From: Clostridiaceae bacterium
GTDB taxonomy: Bacteria > Bacillota > Clostridia > Lachnospirales > Lachnospiraceae
NCBI GenBank assembly: GCA_902363735.1
Contig: CABJBA010000004.1
Location: 62,001 to 126,000 of the forward strand
Direction: 5' to 3'
DNA length: 64,000 nt
Within the stretch, counting starts at the first letter, position 1. Every line of letters starts with the position of its first letter. The notes under the pieces are model-generated. The model worked only from the letters and a program-made list of their open reading frames with translations. It was not told the DNA's origin and ran no database searches. Positions 1-9,196 of this stretch are shown in pieces. Both the position numbers and the translations under genes were made by a program.

Positions 1-438
1 TGTTATTAAAAGATTGATTATCGGTGCAATCAATTGGTTTATTCCCAAGGCGCCAATTTCTACATACAAAAGAATTCCATTCAGTAATATCCCTGTTAAC
101 CCATAACAAGCATATGACTTTAAAAAAGTGAAAAACCAAAAACGTTTTCTTTCTTCATTGTTTTTAAATACATATCTATTATTCCAATAAAAGGAATTTG
201 CCACACCAATTGTGAATCCTATAAAATTAGCAAGTATGTACTGGATTCCCATCAAAAGACATATTAGATAAATGCAATAATGAACTACTGTATTAGAAAT
301 CCCTACAAAACCAAATCGTACAAACTGTATTATATCCGATAATTGTTTTTCGTCAAGCGACAAATTAAATATCTTCTTAAGAAAAAAACTTATCAGAGTG
401 GCTAAACGTCTTTCTATGCTTTTTATTAAACGATTCAT
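1..438 (-). CDS. GtrA-family membrane protein, C-terminus cut by window edge
   Basis: The reading frame opens at an ATG at 436-438 and runs off the left end, so the last few residues are missing. The roughly 146 visible residues have a basic start, then FVRFGFVGISNTVVHY and NFIGFTIGVANSFYWNN, which are signature segments of the GtrA family (four-helix membrane proteins), followed by two more hydrophobic segments. GtrA proteins are thought to flip or help flip an undecaprenyl-phosphate-linked sugar made by a GtrB glycosyltransferase. A GtrB-like gene lies just upstream in the same operon (1735-2661). The start overlaps the stop of the aminotransferase gene in an ATGA, so translation is probably coupled. 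Family assignment is firm; the sugar carried is inferred from the FdtA/FdtB neighbours. Confidence 0.85.
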   Translation of the reverse strand, partial: MNRLIKSIERRLATLISFFLKKIFNLSLDEKQLSDIIQFVRFGFVGISNTVVHYCIYLICLLMGIQYILANFIGFTIGVANSFYWNNRYVFKNNEERKRFWFFTFLKSYACYGLTGILLNGILLYVEIGALGINQLIAPIINLLIT

Positions 439-1538
439 ACTTTATTCCCATAAGCATTGATATTTTGTATAACATACTCCTGTTCTTCTTCAGTTATCCC
501 ATTATACAGTGGAATAGATAATACCTCTTCGGCATATACTTCCGTTATAGGTAAAGTTCCTTTTTGTTGTCCTAAGTAAGAATATGCTTCTGATAAATGA
601 GGAGGAATTGGATAATGAATGATCGTTCCTATACCTTTCTCGTCTAAATAATCAATAAATTTCTGCCTATTACGACAATGTATCACGAATTGATGCCATA
701 CCGTTGTAGCTCCTTTACGGATAGTAGGTAAAATAATATTATCATTACAAAGGGATTTTAAATACGTATTACATATTTTAATTCTTTCTTCCGTCAATTC
801 ATTCATATGATGTAGACGCACCCTTAATAATCCTGCCTGTATTTCATCTAACCTTGAGTTAGCACCAACCACTTTATTGTAGTACCTTTTTTCACTTCCA
901 TAATTTCGAAACACCCTGAACGCTTCTGCGATCTTATCATCATTAGTTACAATTGCACCTGCATCGCCAAATGCCCCTAGATTCTTGGAGGGATAGAAAG
1001 AAAAACACCCTACGTCTCCGAATGTTCCTGTCATTTTTCCATTAAAACAGGCACCATGGGATTGAGCACAATCCTCTACAAGACGCAAATTATATTTTTT
1101 AACTAACTGCATAATCGGCTTCATGTTAGAGGCTTGTCCATAAAGATGAACGACAAGAATTGCTTTTGTTTTTGCAGTAATTTTATCTTCAATTTTAGAT
1201 GCATCTATGTTATTATACTCGTCCGGCTCCACAAAAACAGGAGTAGCGCCATTTATAGTAATTCCCATTACACTTGCTATGTATGTATTCCCCTGTACAA
1301 TCACTTCATCGCCAACACCAATTCCTAAGATGCGAAAGGCAATCCAGAGAGCATCCAATCCGTTAGCAAGACCTACGCAATGTTTTGCTCCGGTATAGTT
1401 TGCAAATTCTTCTTCAAACTTTTTCACTTCGTTTCCAAGTACATACCAACCGGAGCGTAAAACCTCCAATACTTTTTGTTCAAATTCTTCCTGATGCGCC
1501 TCAAATCCTCTGTCCAAACGATTTGGCATTATCTTCAT
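435..1538 (-). CDS. fdtB: DegT/DnrJ/EryC1 sugar aminotransferase, FdtB-like
   Basis: A 367-residue PLP-dependent nucleotide-sugar aminotransferase of full family length. It shows the fold-type I landmarks: WYVLGNEVKKFEEEFA near residue 35, the PLP-nitrogen aspartate in VEDCAQSHG (D156), and the Schiff-base lysine in FYPSKNLGAFGDAG (K185). Close relatives such as FdtB and QdtB put an amino group on C3 of a dTDP-3-keto-6-deoxyhexose. That fits an FdtA-like ketoisomerase gene in the same operon at 2658-3101. The likely product is dTDP-Fuc3N or dTDP-Qui3N, and the sequence alone does not say which. No acetyltransferase that would complete Fuc3NAc/Qui3NAc is intact in the window. The gene ends in an ATGA overlap with the GtrA gene. 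The class is certain, the 3-amino specificity probable. Confidence 0.85.
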   Translation of the reverse strand: MKIMPNRLDRGFEAHQEEFEQKVLEVLRSGWYVLGNEVKKFEEEFANYTGAKHCVGLANGLDALWIAFRILGIGVGDEVIVQGNTYIASVMGITINGATPVFVEPDEYNNIDASKIEDKITAKTKAILVVHLYGQASNMKPIMQLVKKYNLRLVEDCAQSHGACFNGKMTGTFGDVGCFSFYPSKNLGAFGDAGAIVTNDDKIAEAFRVFRNYGSEKRYYNKVVGANSRLDEIQAGLLRVRLHHMNELTEERIKICNTYLKSLCNDNIILPTIRKGATTVWHQFVIHCRNRQKFIDYLDEKGIGTIIHYPIPPHLSEAYSYLGQQKGTLPITEVYAEEVLSIPLYNGITEEEQEYVIQNINAYGNKV

Positions 1539-1582
1539 AATTTGCTGTCTCCTTACTTGCCACTTATACTTTTGAATTAAAG

Positions 1583-1720
1583 TTATTTTTTCTTCATCAG
1601 AAATAGTATGATGAACGTTTTTTCTTCTAGCCTATCCAAGCCAAAGCGAAAATCCTTACAAATATTAGAGACTCTCTTCCACTCAAACATAGTTTCCACA
1701 TCTTCCTTTCGAAATTCCAT
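1583..1720 (-). CDS. 45-residue hypothetical ORF, possible acetyltransferase remnant
   Basis: A short frame between the GtrB-like and aminotransferase genes starts with ATG after an AGAGGAAG ribosome-site-like stretch and ends at TAA. The product begins MEFRKEDVETMFEW and contains CKDFRFGLDR, then turns hydrophobic and ends LMKKK. The opening faintly resembles the start of GNAT acetyltransferases (RxEDxxxMxEW...FRF), which is where an FdtC-type N-acetyltransferase would be expected in a Fuc3NAc/Qui3NAc operon. It may therefore be a decayed or truncated acetyltransferase, or simply a chance ORF in a 196-base gap. No function is assigned. Confidence 0.3.
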   Translation of the reverse strand: MEFRKEDVETMFEWKRVSNICKDFRFGLDRLEEKTFIILFLMKKK

Positions 1721-1734
1721 TGATGTTCTTCCTC

Positions 1735-2661
1735 TTAATATATTTCATTCTCTTCTTCTACAATATAAGGTGGCCTATTTCGAGAAGCATCAAAGGTTCT
1801 CCACAAATAACTGCCTAAAATCCCTAAAGTTAACATTATTATTCCAAAACTGAATAAGTTAAATATAAACAATGTCGTCCATCCGTCAACCTCTATTAAC
1901 CCCATTAGCTTAAAAGTCAATACCAATACTGCCCATATCAAAGCTCCCATAAATGATAAAGTTCCAATACCTGTTACTAATGTAATCGGCAATGTTGAAA
2001 AGCTAAATAAAGTATCTGCAACTAATTTCACCTTTTTCTTAAGTGTCCATCGACTCGTTCCAATTTCTCGTGCTAAGCGAGTATAATAAACTTTACCAGT
2101 TCTAAATCCACTCCATAGTATCTGTCCTGTCAAAGCGCTATTTTTTTCATCTAGCACCATTAAAACATCTATTACTTTCCGATCAAGCAAATAAACATCA
2201 AATCCACCTTTTGGCATAGAGGGTAGAGCTGCCTTGCGCACTAAAGTATAATACAAATTAGCAAATAACAACTGGCTCCATTTTTCATCTCGACCATTTC
2301 TTACTGCAAGAACCACATTATTTCCCTGCCTCCACGATTCTGTCATTTCAAGAATAAGTTCCGTTGGTTCTTGTAAATCCGCAGCTTTAACGACTGCACA
2401 GTCGCCTGTGCATCTAGAAAGTCCGCATAAAATAGCAGCATGAGAACCAAAGTTTCTAGACAAGCTAATAATTTTGATATGAGAATCTATTTCAGATAAG
2501 TTCTTCATCACCTCGAGGCTTTTATCCTTTGAACCATCATTTACAAAAACAATCTCATAATCATAATCAACTATGTTAATTATCTTTTTTTTAATGTCAT
2601 CATATAACAGAGGTAGATTATCTTCATTATAGTATACTGGAATTACTATGGATAGCTTCAT
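1735..2661 (-). CDS. GtrB/DPM1-like family 2 glycosyltransferase
   Basis: A 308-residue protein with an N-terminal GT-A domain: LSIVIPVYYNEDNLP at the start, VFVNDGSKDKS near residue 40 for nucleotide-sugar binding, and ADLQEP near residue 95 as the DxD-like site. Two long hydrophobic helices follow (about 230-255 and 265-290). This is the bacterial DPM1-like/GtrB layout, which transfers a sugar to undecaprenyl phosphate at the inner membrane face. It begins in an ATGA overlap with fdtA (2658-2661) and is in the same operon as a GtrA protein (1-438). Together these suggest loading and flipping of the Fuc3N/Qui3N-type sugar onto an already exported polymer. The family is clear; the substrate is inferred. 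Confidence 0.85.
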   Translation of the reverse strand: MKLSIVIPVYYNEDNLPLLYDDIKKKIINIVDYDYEIVFVNDGSKDKSLEVMKNLSEIDSHIKIISLSRNFGSHAAILCGLSRCTGDCAVVKAADLQEPTELILEMTESWRQGNNVVLAVRNGRDEKWSQLLFANLYYTLVRKAALPSMPKGGFDVYLLDRKVIDVLMVLDEKNSALTGQILWSGFRTGKVYYTRLAREIGTSRWTLKKKVKLVADTLFSFSTLPITLVTGIGTLSFMGALIWAVLVLTFKLMGLIEVDGWTTLFIFNLFSFGIIMLTLGILGSYLWRTFDASRNRPPYIVEEENEIY

Positions 2662-3101
2662 TCTCTGCGACCTCCATTGACTATCTCTTCGAATACGCTA
2701 TAATCTCGTATGTATTCCTCTGTATCATAATGCTCACTAGCAAGGCAAAGCAATACGGAGTCAGAACTAAAGTCATACATATCTTTCCATATCATTTTAG
2801 GAAGGTAAATACCTGTATGAGGGCGATTTAAAACAAAAATAGCCTCATTTCCTTTCCCATCTTTAACCCTCACCTTACTTTGCCCTGAAACATTAATCAG
2901 TATAAATTCAGTTCTTTTATTTGCATGTTGGCCCCGAACCACTTCAGCATCTGATCCATAGATGTAAAATATTCTTTTAATATCAAACGGAATATCTATC
3001 CCGCCTTCAACAATAACTAAATGTCCTCTTTCATCTCCATTTTGTGAAAATTCTAACATTTGTACTTCTCTTTTTACTTTTTCATTATATGACTTAGGCA
3101 T
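2658..3101 (-). CDS. fdtA: FdtA/QdtA-like dTDP-sugar 3,4-ketoisomerase (WxcM-like cupin)
   Basis: A 147-residue single-domain cupin with the FdtA/QdtA/WxcM pattern: an ERGHLVIVEGG segment, KRIFYIYG, then VVRGQHANKRTEF at about residues 54-66. Members isomerise dTDP-4-keto-6-deoxyglucose to the 3-keto sugar that FdtB-type enzymes aminate. In characterised FdtA the motif contains two histidines (HxH). Here H59 is present but the second position is N61, a form I recall from many uncharacterised relatives, so activity is likely but the stereochemical outcome is open. The stop overlaps the start of the GtrB-like gene. M15 (MLEFSQNG) is a possible alternative start. Confidence 0.8.
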   Translation of the reverse strand: MPKSYNEKVKREVQMLEFSQNGDERGHLVIVEGGIDIPFDIKRIFYIYGSDAEVVRGQHANKRTEFILINVSGQSKVRVKDGKGNEAIFVLNRPHTGIYLPKMIWKDMYDFSSDSVLLCLASEHYDTEEYIRDYSVFEEIVNGGRRE

Positions 3102-3153
3102 AATAGCTTTCCTTTCCCAGCCCTGTATTTGTCCTTTCAGTATTCTATTACTT

Positions 3154-4707
3154 CTATGGTTGACCCTTTAGCTTTTTGTAACCCCCATACACCAAAGGCT
3201 TTCCATAATGAAATACCTGGAGTATTCCTAGGGCAGCTAGCATTGTAAAACCAGGCATTACGGGGTAGCGATAGCGAGCTTGCATCTCTGAAATTGCAAT
3301 AACAGCAAACCACCCTATAATCAAATAAAACATGATATTTATATCTTTTTCACCTTTTAAATAAGGACTTCCTAACAACGCAATTGCTGAAAATAAATAC
3401 AACATATGAACAAATATTGTATCTAAGTGACCTAACCCAGTCTTTGATCGAACTAAATGTAGATGAGCATCTTGATCAACTTCAGTCAATGTTCCTTGTT
3501 CCGATAGCTTTGAATAATGTTGCATAGCGTCATCATAGTACCAATTAAAATAACTATCTGGTTCAAACCATGCAGCTATGGTTTTTTTTATCATCAAATT
3601 TATAACTGCTGTTGGATTAGATATTCTTTCTGATATTATTCGTATACATTCATTTCGTTGTTCTTCAGGTGGAAGACTAGCGATATATCGAGCATCGGGA
3701 TTATTTCGCATAGTTCCTCCTGTTTCTTGATTGAGACCAACTACTACCTTGGTCATAATATTTATTTCATTCAAATCCTCCACCAATCCAGCTTGATGAA
3801 TCATTTGTAATCCTATAGTTGAAAAAGTGATATATATAATCACAAGAGTTGCAGTAACTCCAGCTATGGTTAATTCAAATTTTTTATGTCGGCATATTGC
3901 ATCGAGTACTAAAAAAGCTACATAACATAAAACTGACAATATAATGACAATCACAGATGGGTGTATAAAATTGCTGGCAACTAATGTGATGCCTGATGCA
4001 ATTGCATAAATGTACCCCTTTTTCTGACGATGGAATTTTAAGGCTTTACGAAAAAGCAAAATAGCAATGAGAAAAAACAAAGTTGCACCATGATGATTTG
4101 TTGTTATTTGAGTGGTTATAATATTGGAAGGATATATAGCGTAAATCCATCCAGCTATCAGTGCGGCACTAGTACTATACTTGCGAAGAAATATATATAT
4201 AAGGATACAAATGGCTGTAGTAATAAGAATATTAGCAAGCTGAAATCCAATTAAATGAGGAGAAAATAACTTGGCAATAAAACCATTAAAAACAGCTATT
4301 CCACCCAATTTAGGCATTTGATAAGCCTTTGATACAATACGAGCAACTTCTTCCCGCCTTCCATCAAACATATATTGTCCAAATAACCAATAATTTTTAA
4401 AATCATTAGTTGGCACATAAAACCTGAGTGTCCATACATACAAACGGGGAACTAATGCAATAAATGCAATTACACGTATATCTCCCCAAAAGCAAGCTTT
4501 TCTTTTGGCATAGTATATAAGACAGCCTGAAAAAGTAGCATAAAATAGGAACAGCCAAATATATGGCATTAAATATCCTTTGGTACCACCATTTACAAAA
4601 AGCCATTTGAAAACATAATTCTTTTTAAAGAAACCCAACAACAAAATACCTGCAAAAGAAGTCTTAATAATGAAATAAAATATATCACTTATTTTTTTCT
4701 CAGCCAT
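3154..4707 (-). CDS. GT39-like polytopic membrane glycosyltransferase
   Basis: A 517-residue integral membrane protein with about ten or more hydrophobic segments. An early periplasmic-type loop contains FYVPTNDFKNYWLFGQYMFDG, resembling the acidic loop of GT39/PMT and ArnT-like C-type glycosyltransferases, which use polyprenyl-phosphate sugars as donors. This fits the GtrB-like gene next door, which would make such a donor. I chose the ATG at 4707 (MAEKKISDIF) because AAGGAAGGAA lies just upstream. A longer frame begins at a TTG at 4764 with poor ribosome-site spacing. Superfamily assignment is reasonable; the exact role is not known. Confidence 0.6.
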   Translation of the reverse strand: MAEKKISDIFYFIIKTSFAGILLLGFFKKNYVFKWLFVNGGTKGYLMPYIWLFLFYATFSGCLIYYAKRKACFWGDIRVIAFIALVPRLYVWTLRFYVPTNDFKNYWLFGQYMFDGRREEVARIVSKAYQMPKLGGIAVFNGFIAKLFSPHLIGFQLANILITTAICILIYIFLRKYSTSAALIAGWIYAIYPSNIITTQITTNHHGATLFFLIAILLFRKALKFHRQKKGYIYAIASGITLVASNFIHPSVIVIILSVLCYVAFLVLDAICRHKKFELTIAGVTATLVIIYITFSTIGLQMIHQAGLVEDLNEINIMTKVVVGLNQETGGTMRNNPDARYIASLPPEEQRNECIRIISERISNPTAVINLMIKKTIAAWFEPDSYFNWYYDDAMQHYSKLSEQGTLTEVDQDAHLHLVRSKTGLGHLDTIFVHMLYLFSAIALLGSPYLKGEKDINIMFYLIIGWFAVIAISEMQARYRYPVMPGFTMLAALGILQVFHYGKPLVYGGYKKLKGQP

Positions 4708-4838
4708 AGCTATACATTCCTTCCTTATAGAGATAAAAGATACATTTATAGTCTTTCTGTTCAACTTCTTTTATAATTGCTTTCCGCTTCAACAAATTTT
4801 TATATAGAACAGGTCCAACATTTAAAACCAACTTCGTT

Positions 4839-7800
4839 TTATCTACCTCCATAAATCAATTTCACCTCTCTCATTATTGTGTATTCTGGTGATGTCTGGA
4901 TACGTACTCGTCTTGCGGCATTTTCAGACAGCTTTAAAAACAAATCCGGATTATAGTACAATCGCTCAATGCCTTCCGCCATGGCCATATAATCTTCCGC
5001 AGGTGCTAAGATAGCACAATTCTCGTCAACGAATTCCGGTATTGCTGTCACTGCATTCGTCACTGGAACCAGCCCTGAAGACATGGCCTCATCCCTGGAA
5101 ACTCCTTGCGCATCCATACGTGTTGGAGTGAGAAATACTCCATAACTTAAATGAACCTGCGCAATCTGGGTCTGTGTTAAGAATCCCTTTTCTATCTTTA
5201 TATTTTTAAACTTTCTTAGTGGACGTAATGTCTCATCAAATAACTCTCCACTTCCAATTAAGCAAATTTCAAGATCCTTAAAAAAAGAACGCTTTGAAAG
5301 TTCTATAATACACTTTACAGTCAAATCATTAGCATATTTATTGCTCGCATAAGGACGAATAGACAGCAATTTCATTCGTTGCTCCTCCTCCTTAGGGATA
5401 TATCGGAATAAGGAAGTGCTAATTGCATTATGAATAATGCTCATTTTTTCCGGACGAAGACACACTTGATTATCTTCAAAAACCTCATCCGCAAAATACT
5501 TCGACACAAATATAAAGTGGATATTCATATCATCAACTTTTGAAAACACTTCTTTCCAAAATTTCATTCGTATATCTGATGCCTGTTTAGCCTTCTCCAA
5601 TTCTTTTTTGTTCTCATAATTATATTCCCGTCTCCACCATGGCTGTATTTCAGATCCATGAAGCCAAACCAAAATACGTATTTGTTTGCCAAAGCGCTGC
5701 AATATTTCCCACATAATTGGATCAAGAAAATGCACACATACCGTATTGATCTGCCCGCTACTCAATATACTTTCAAGCATAGCAGACTGTCCTTCTACAA
5801 TATTTATTCCCTCAAATTCCCTCTTTTGGTCTGTCGCATAAATATTCATGCACATAATATCACACAAAGAGTCCTGTTGTTTATAAGAAAGAACCCTCTG
5901 ATGCACAAACATATTGCGATATAAATTATCTGATTGAGGATAAATATTGGTGAGTACTAGAGTTCCGGAACGACATACAAAGGTAGACAATGACCTCGTG
6001 AATGCTTCGCCTATATCAATACCAAGAACATAAAAATTACCCGCTCCCTTTATACGCAAGGCTAATTTAAATGATGCTGCTCCTATAGGTACATCAAAAC
6101 TAAGCGTACAATTTGGCTTTCCGAAGCTGTTCGGAAGGGGATTCCCCTTTTGATCAAAAAAAAGACATGAACCTATGATATCCAAATCTCCGTTTCCCTT
6201 AAATTGGATAGTTAGCTTCCCTTCTTTTACAAACTGGGAAGCAGAATACAAACGGTTTATGTGTATATAAGTATTTTCATCTGGTGCCAAATCACTGGAA
6301 ATAAGAAACCTTTCTCCTTCCTGCTTTGTCTGAACTTTTCTCTGGGTACTATTATTAACAAGTTCTGCTATATCCTTACTCATTAACTGCAGACAATCAT
6401 ATTTTATTGCTGGAATAGCAATTGATTCAGCTAATTTTTCTATAGACTGCATCTCAAGACCCTGATCCGGTATCTTTAAATCATCGACCCATTCACAACT
6501 ATATCCTGTAAAATCCTTGCAATAATGCAACATATCCGTACAAAAAAACATCCCTTGAATAACATTATCTTCCCAAAGTACTCTTATATTCATTGATGGC
6601 AACGCCTGCCTTTTAATTAGAGAACGTACTAAACAAAGACTATCCGATGTCCGATACACTTTTACTCTTTCATTGCAAACAAATTCACCATTTTGGTAAG
6701 AATAGAATCCCCCTTTCCCAATACCATCACAAGAATAATAGCGCAAAGTCAGCATCAAATCCGTAAGGTAATAACTTCCATAGTAACTCTGGAAATCCAT
6801 AAATCCAACATAGGCATCTTCTGAAATCTGTGCTAAGGTATCGGACTCTTTCCATACAAAAATATGCTGGTCTGGTATTTCGAATGCTCCATTTCCAAAC
6901 ATATATAGCTTTTTATCAGTATACCGTTGGGCTCTAAACATCTCCGCTACCCGCTGAGCCTCTGTGTCCTGTTCAACATAAGCAAACACTACTGCCGAAG
7001 GCAATGATCTTTTCAGCGATCTACCGAACACTTTACATACAATATAATCCAGCCTGTCTTCATACAAATGCTGGCTAAGAACCTTACGCAGCCCTGCCAG
7101 CTTATACTTTGCCAGCGTATTGGAATCCGTACAGTATTCCTTAATACAGCTGTCTAGGTAAATCTTGTCATTGGTACAAATAGTCAAATCACCAAAATAG
7201 TTTTTAACACCTCTCGAGTAATTCCCAATCGTAACTGTATTAGATGCAAGCATCTCAAAAACACGCCGAGCAAACATAGTCTGAGATTGATCAATGGAGT
7301 TCATATTTACACCGTATTCATATCCTTTATAAGCAACCTCAATTTGAGAAGGATCCAGATTACCCAAAATATAGGGATTATATTTGGCAGGAAAAGCATG
7401 CTCCGGACGACTACTTTTATAATTTCGGTCATATATTTCAAAACCTTTGCCTTCAATAAAAACATCAGCAAAGGCATCAAAAACCTGAGTACGCTTAGGA
7501 TATCGGTGATAATATGCACCTGCAAAACAAAACTTATCCTTGCGCGAAAATTTCTCAATCGGATTGTGCAATGCCGGCTGTGCTGCAAAATGCAGATGAT
7601 AAACCCGATCGTGCATCAAATTGGCTTTATAAATAGGAATACAGTCAATATCAGTGGTAAATACAAAATCTGCCAGCTGTGCCGCTGACATAAAGGTATC
7701 TGTATAAACAGGGTCTTCCTTGTTCCAGAAAATAACAGGTATCTTCTTTTCGTGGCAATATGTGCAAAGTTCATAGAGTTGCTTGCTCCCGTTAGCAATC

Positions 7801-8105
7801 TTTCTGTACCAAAGTTTATCCTTTCCCTCCCATGCCGATTCAACAAAAACAATATCCGCACCAAATGCTTCCAACTCCTTATGCCAGGCATCCGGAGTCA
7901 GCTCCAACAAATTACACTCAGGGCGATAACTATCTGAAGTAAAACGGTCTGCAATGCATGCCAGCCTTAATTCTTTCAGTTCCTTTCGATCCAAGGAAAA
8001 AGTTCTGCTTACTGTCTGTTTCAGACCATGAACAGGATCAAGCCCCAAAGCTTCACATTTTTTAAGCAGTAGATTAATTCGCTCTTCAATCTTTTGCATA
8101 TACAT
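4839..8105 (-). CDS. Large multidomain glycosyltransferase: CgeB-like module plus GT4
   Basis: A 1088-residue protein. Residues about 1-370 form a CgeB-like glycosyltransferase unit, with IPVIFWNKEDP near 130 and FARRVFEMLASNTVTIGNYSRG near 280, the typical nucleotide-sugar-site segment. About 375-600 is a weakly recognisable region, perhaps a second degenerate glycosyltransferase. About 600-720 looks beta-rich and may bind carbohydrate. About 730-1088 is a GT4 GT-B domain with LVWLHGSEIQPWW, a glycine-rich CLIGSGELFDE and the SRDEAMSSGLVPVTN donor-binding stretch containing the usual acidic residue. It probably adds two or more successive sugars. The CgeB unit is paralogous to the gene at 13275-14417. 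It has a good start with no signal peptide and is therefore cytoplasmic. Confidence 0.75.
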   Translation of the reverse strand: MYMQKIEERINLLLKKCEALGLDPVHGLKQTVSRTFSLDRKELKELRLACIADRFTSDSYRPECNLLELTPDAWHKELEAFGADIVFVESAWEGKDKLWYRKIANGSKQLYELCTYCHEKKIPVIFWNKEDPVYTDTFMSAAQLADFVFTTDIDCIPIYKANLMHDRVYHLHFAAQPALHNPIEKFSRKDKFCFAGAYYHRYPKRTQVFDAFADVFIEGKGFEIYDRNYKSSRPEHAFPAKYNPYILGNLDPSQIEVAYKGYEYGVNMNSIDQSQTMFARRVFEMLASNTVTIGNYSRGVKNYFGDLTICTNDKIYLDSCIKEYCTDSNTLAKYKLAGLRKVLSQHLYEDRLDYIVCKVFGRSLKRSLPSAVVFAYVEQDTEAQRVAEMFRAQRYTDKKLYMFGNGAFEIPDQHIFVWKESDTLAQISEDAYVGFMDFQSYYGSYYLTDLMLTLRYYSCDGIGKGGFYSYQNGEFVCNERVKVYRTSDSLCLVRSLIKRQALPSMNIRVLWEDNVIQGMFFCTDMLHYCKDFTGYSCEWVDDLKIPDQGLEMQSIEKLAESIAIPAIKYDCLQLMSKDIAELVNNSTQRKVQTKQEGERFLISSDLAPDENTYIHINRLYSASQFVKEGKLTIQFKGNGDLDIIGSCLFFDQKGNPLPNSFGKPNCTLSFDVPIGAASFKLALRIKGAGNFYVLGIDIGEAFTRSLSTFVCRSGTLVLTNIYPQSDNLYRNMFVHQRVLSYKQQDSLCDIMCMNIYATDQKREFEGINIVEGQSAMLESILSSGQINTVCVHFLDPIMWEILQRFGKQIRILVWLHGSEIQPWWRREYNYENKKELEKAKQASDIRMKFWKEVFSKVDDMNIHFIFVSKYFADEVFEDNQVCLRPEKMSIIHNAISTSLFRYIPKEEEQRMKLLSIRPYASNKYANDLTVKCIIELSKRSFFKDLEICLIGSGELFDETLRPLRKFKNIKIEKGFLTQTQIAQVHLSYGVFLTPTRMDAQGVSRDEAMSSGLVPVTNAVTAIPEFVDENCAILAPAEDYMAMAEGIERLYYNPDLFLKLSENAARRVRIQTSPEYTIMREVKLIYGGR

Positions 8106-8122
8106 TTCTTTTCACTCCTCCC

Positions 8123-9178
8123 TTAACGAAACAATATGGTCAGTTTACTTTTTATTCGTTTCAACAACCTGTAACCTTTCACTGCAACTTTCCCCGGAAA
8201 TGTATCAGTAATCATAGAAAACTTTCTACGATATTCTGCATTCTCTCGCTGAAGATAGCCGTTTTGCATCTGTAAATGAGAAAACTGATCTTTCAAGCTG
8301 GCAAGTAATTCAATATCCTCACGCATGGTAAGGTGAAAATCTTTCTTAATATCCAGAATCTGTTTTTCCAACAAATCATACCTTTCTTGCTTTTCCCCTC
8401 GCTTACTCTTTAGCTCTGATATTTGTTCTTGGCTCTTCGCAAGTTGTTCTTTTAATATATTATACTTTTCCCCCTGTTGCCTATATTTTAAATTGGCTGT
8501 TTGGCTGCTTTCATATAATTCTTTAATCCGATTATTAAGCTTTCTATCTAAGCGAAAAAATGCCTCCTCTTCTTTTCTCATCAACTCCGAATCACATGGA
8601 ATTAACAGAGAATCCTGATGTAAATCTCCTATAACACCAAACCACCCATCACTCATAAATACTTTCGTGATAACAATATCTTCCTGCAACAGCTCATATG
8701 CATCATACAAATAGTATGTTTTTTTATGATCCGGATGATCATTTACTCCAAACGGTAAAGTTATTACGATTCTGCCATCTGGCTTCAAAAATCGCTTCGC
8801 TCTTTTTATAAATGCTTTAGGATTTTCTATATGTTCCAATACCTCAGTAATTATGATACAATCGAACCTCTGAGCAGACTCAAATTTAAAAAAATCCTCA
8901 CAAATGAAAGATACCCTTTGTTTTAAATCCAGATATTCCGAGAGAAGCAACTGGGCTGCAAAATCAACATTTTCTTTTTGAATATCAATTCCAATAACAG
9001 AACTTCCTTTCTGAGCCATGCAAATGGATATAATTCCCTGCGAACAACCAATATCCAAAACTTGCAGACAATTTTTTGCTTGATCGACAATCCAGTCCAC
9101 ACGCAATAGTGTTTGCTGCCTGAACTCTTCTCCCATACTCCCCTTGTAAGCTTCATAAATTCTATCATCATTTGGCAT
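8123..9178 (-). CDS. SAM methyltransferase with long C-terminal coiled coil
   Basis: A 351-residue protein. Residues 1-190 are a class I SAM-dependent methyltransferase: VLDIGCSQG (40-48, SAM loop), IGIDIQ (62-67, acidic end of strand 2) and EVLEHIENP (112-120). Residues about 199-318 are charged heptad-like helix (coiled coil), and the last 25 residues (VAVKGYRLLKRIKSKL) form a basic amphipathic helix that could touch the membrane. It lies 18 bases from the ABC-exporter ATPase gene. Methyltransferase plus coiled coil beside a Wzm/Wzt pair recalls WbdD-type proteins, which cap O-antigen chains and use the coiled coil as a length ruler; here no kinase domain is present. The methyltransferase call is firm, the chain-terminator role is inference. 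Confidence 0.8.
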   Translation of the reverse strand: MPNDDRIYEAYKGSMGEEFRQQTLLRVDWIVDQAKNCLQVLDIGCSQGIISICMAQKGSSVIGIDIQKENVDFAAQLLLSEYLDLKQRVSFICEDFFKFESAQRFDCIIITEVLEHIENPKAFIKRAKRFLKPDGRIVITLPFGVNDHPDHKKTYYLYDAYELLQEDIVITKVFMSDGWFGVIGDLHQDSLLIPCDSELMRKEEEAFFRLDRKLNNRIKELYESSQTANLKYRQQGEKYNILKEQLAKSQEQISELKSKRGEKQERYDLLEKQILDIKKDFHLTMREDIELLASLKDQFSHLQMQNGYLQRENAEYRRKFSMITDTFPGKVAVKGYRLLKRIKSKLTILFR

Positions 9179-9196
9179 ATAATGTCTCCCATTTTT

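Noticed and set aside
1608..1853. 81-residue plus-strand frame
   Set aside because: It runs antisense through the end of the GtrB-like gene, has no ribosome site and no family resemblance.
7287..7688. 133-residue plus-strand frame inside the 1088-residue glycosyltransferase
   Set aside because: It is an antisense shadow of a well-supported coding region with all key motifs on the minus strand.
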